This document shows, one piece after another, positions 62,309-64,000 of a DNA stretch of 64,000 nt. The DNA comes from Desulfomarina profundi (GTDB taxonomy: Bacteria > Desulfobacterota > Desulfobulbia > Desulfobulbales > Desulfocapsaceae), in the NCBI RefSeq assembly GCF_019703855.1, contig NZ_AP024086.1:248001-312000 (forward strand), read 5' to 3'. Position numbers and translations under genes: made by a program. How positions within the stretch are numbered: the first letter of the stretch is position 1; every line of letters starts with the position of its first letter. The notes under the pieces were generated by a model, which saw nothing but the letters and a program-made list of their open reading frames with translations, ran no database searches and was not told the origin of the DNA.

Positions 62309-64000
62309 ATGGAAATTATAAAAAAGAGAAAAACAATATGTCCCCTGGATTGTCCTGACAGTTGCGGAATCGTTGCAACAGTAGAGAACGGCAGGGTTAC
62401 CGGCCTCGCAGGAGACAGGGAACATCCGGTGACCAACGGTTTCATCTGTCGGAAGATGCGGAAATACCCGGAGCGACTCTATGGCGATTCAAGAGTTCTC
62501 TTTCCCCAGGTTCGTGAGGGGGAAAAGGGGAAAGGACGTTTTTGTCGTATCAGCTGGGATGAAGCTTTTGATCTTCTCGTGGAAAAGCTGGATGAAATAA
62601 AAAGGAAGTCTGGTGCCGAGGCAATTCTGCCCTATTCCTATGCCGGAAATATGGGAGCGGTCAACCGTTTTGCCGGTTATCCTTTTTTTCATAAACTGGG
62701 TACATCCAGGTTGGACCAGACTATCTGTTCCGCTGCCGCCGGGGCCGGCTGGAAGAAGCAGTGCGGGAATATGCCGGGATCACCGCTTGAGAAGGCGATG
62801 GATGCGGACCTTATTGTCTGCTGGGGAATCAATTGCAGGGTGACCAATATCCATTTCTGGCAATATGTGGTGGAAGCCAGGAAAAAAGGTGGCATGCTGC
62901 TAGTGATTGATCCTTATCGCAACAGTACAGGGAAAAGTGCGGATATTCATGTGTCCCTTGAGCCCGGGGGGGATGTGGCTCTGTCTTTGGGAATAATTAA
63001 AGCTCTTTTGGAGGTGAACAGGCAGGACAGCAGTTTTATTGAAAACAGCACCACAGGTTTTGAACATCTCGCCATTTATTTGCGGGAAACTGACTGGCGT
63101 GAATTTACAGATCAGAGTGGGGTGACCAGGGAAAAGATCACTGATCTGGCCCTTCTTTTTGCGGATCACCCGAAAATGTTTCTCCGGATTGGCATTGGTC
63201 TTTCCCGCAACAGCAGGGGCGGGATGGCCCTGCGTGCGATTACTTCTCTGGCTGCTGTTCTCGGTCTTTTCGGTGAGGGAACAGGCAGGGGGGTTCTGTA
63301 CAGCAGCGGGGCTTTCAATGGGAGAAAGGCGGAACTGACCCGACCAGATCTTGCGGAGAAAATAACCAGAAAGATAAATATGATTCAGCTGGGTCGCGCC
63401 CTTACCACTCTTGATCCGCCGATCAGAGGCCTGTTTGTGTATAACAGTAATCCTTTAAGTGTGGCTCCGGACAGTGCAATGGTAAGAAAGGGACTGTTGC
63501 GCAATGATCTGTTTACAGTAGTTCATGAGCAGGTCATGACCCCAACAGCCCGCTATGCTGATCTCCTGCTGCCAGCCACCACATTTCTGGAAAACAGGGA
63601 TGTATATACCGCCTATGGGCATTTTTATATGGGAGTTGTGGAGCCGGTCATTCCGCCCCTGGGTGAGGCCATGTCCAATTTTGATTTTTTTCAGATCCTG
63701 GCCCGGAAAATGGGGTATGACGATCCGGTTTTTTCACAGAGTTGTGATGAGAGAATAAGGAGTTTTCTGACTGGTATGAGCGGATTGCCTGAAGAGGTTA
63801 CACCAGATCAGGTGATGGCGGGTGGATATGTCCACTCCACCTGGTCCAGGAAAGAGGAGTCACTTCTGACAGGATTGGATTTGAAGTTTCAGTTCAGTTC
63901 GCCTTTTTCCCCACTGGAACCCGAAATTCCCTGCCTCCAACCTGGAAAAGAATTTGATGATGTTGATCTCCAGGGACGGTTTCCATTTAAACTCATTACA
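62309..64000 (+). CDS. Molybdopterin oxidoreductase (DMSO reductase family), 3' end outside the window
   Basis: 564 codons are open to the window end. The N-terminal [4Fe-4S] motif CPLDCPDSC plus a later Cys (ICRKM) is of the formate dehydrogenase/DMSO reductase type. The region TICSAAAGAGW (about 136-146) is where the Mo-ligating residue lies; Cys is a candidate. NxNP-type (YNSNPLSVAPD), VHEQVMTPTARYADLLLPA and LENRD follow in family order. No twin-arginine signal is seen, so it is probably cytoplasmic. The substrate cannot be told. The start ATG at 62309 has a weak ribosome site. Confidence 0.88.
   Translation, partial: MEIIKKRKTICPLDCPDSCGIVATVENGRVTGLAGDREHPVTNGFICRKMRKYPERLYGDSRVLFPQVREGEKGKGRFCRISWDEAFDLLVEKLDEIKRKSGAEAILPYSYAGNMGAVNRFAGYPFFHKLGTSRLDQTICSAAAGAGWKKQCGNMPGSPLEKAMDADLIVCWGINCRVTNIHFWQYVVEARKKGGMLLVIDPYRNSTGKSADIHVSLEPGGDVALSLGIIKALLEVNRQDSSFIENSTTGFEHLAIYLRETDWREFTDQSGVTREKITDLALLFADHPKMFLRIGIGLSRNSRGGMALRAITSLAAVLGLFGEGTGRGVLYSSGAFNGRKAELTRPDLAEKITRKINMIQLGRALTTLDPPIRGLFVYNSNPLSVAPDSAMVRKGLLRNDLFTVVHEQVMTPTARYADLLLPATTFLENRDVYTAYGHFYMGVVEPVIPPLGEAMSNFDFFQILARKMGYDDPVFSQSCDERIRSFLTGMSGLPEEVTPDQVMAGGYVHSTWSRKEESLLTGLDLKFQFSSPFSPLEPEIPCLQPGKEFDDVDLQGRFPFKLIT

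Overview
The window looks like chromosome from an anaerobic member of the Desulfobacterota (former Deltaproteobacteria), possibly a Desulfobulbales-type sulfate reducer. This is inferred from an orange-protein (ORP)-like cluster of MinD/Mrp ATPases and NifX-type proteins next to a sigma54 activator, a DsrE-family protein, a PEP-CTERM protein together with a CAAX-protease homologue of the exosortase-linked kind, and many short dispersed palindromic repeats. No 16S rRNA or sulfate-reduction gene is present, so the assignment is tentative.

Layout. 1-8 kb: a truncated chemoreceptor-like sensor with two copies of one sensor module, a candidate small RNA, small membrane proteins, two envelope glycosyltransferase-type genes and a HEAT-repeat pair. 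8-13.4 kb: a PEGA lipoprotein, then an overlapping operon of a TSUP permease and an asymmetric heterodimeric ABC exporter. 13.6-19.7 kb: the sigma54/ORP-like cluster with a readable sigma54 promoter and upstream activator half-sites. 19.8-25.6 kb: a universal stress protein, a gene-poor repeat patch, a DsrE protein, tRNA-Gly(GCC), a 2-hydroxyacid dehydrogenase and a periplasmic-sensor diguanylate cyclase. 26.2-30.6 kb: a compact cluster of a PLP decarboxylase, two ATP-grasp ligases and a major-facilitator-like carrier, which reads like a small biosynthesis-and-export system. 30.7-46.5 kb: mostly housekeeping genes (DUF2058, XPB-like helicase, typA, panE/HAD/Nudix, a ParB-like/RAM fusion with a phosphoesterase, a PEP-CTERM protein, glgX). 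46.7-55.6 kb: a solute-binding protein, a lytic-transglycosylase pair, and an SOS mutagenesis locus lexA-DUF72-imuB-dnaE2. 56.1-64 kb: a response regulator, acyl-CoA synthetase, thioesterase, methyltransferase, an APC permease with a universal-stress-like tail, and the start of a molybdopterin oxidoreductase.

Two features cross the whole window. First, at least 14 frameshifts break seven otherwise well-conserved genes (DUF5320, one Mrp ATPase, one NifX protein, DsrE, diguanylate cyclase, PLP decarboxylase, dnaE2). Nearly all behave as single-base losses, most of them in G/C runs, so sequencing undercalls must be excluded before calling them pseudogenes; each is annotated as one reconstructed gene. 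Second, there are several families of short mobile or palindromic repeats, including two almost identical 247-bp MITE-like elements in inverted orientation about 47 kb apart.
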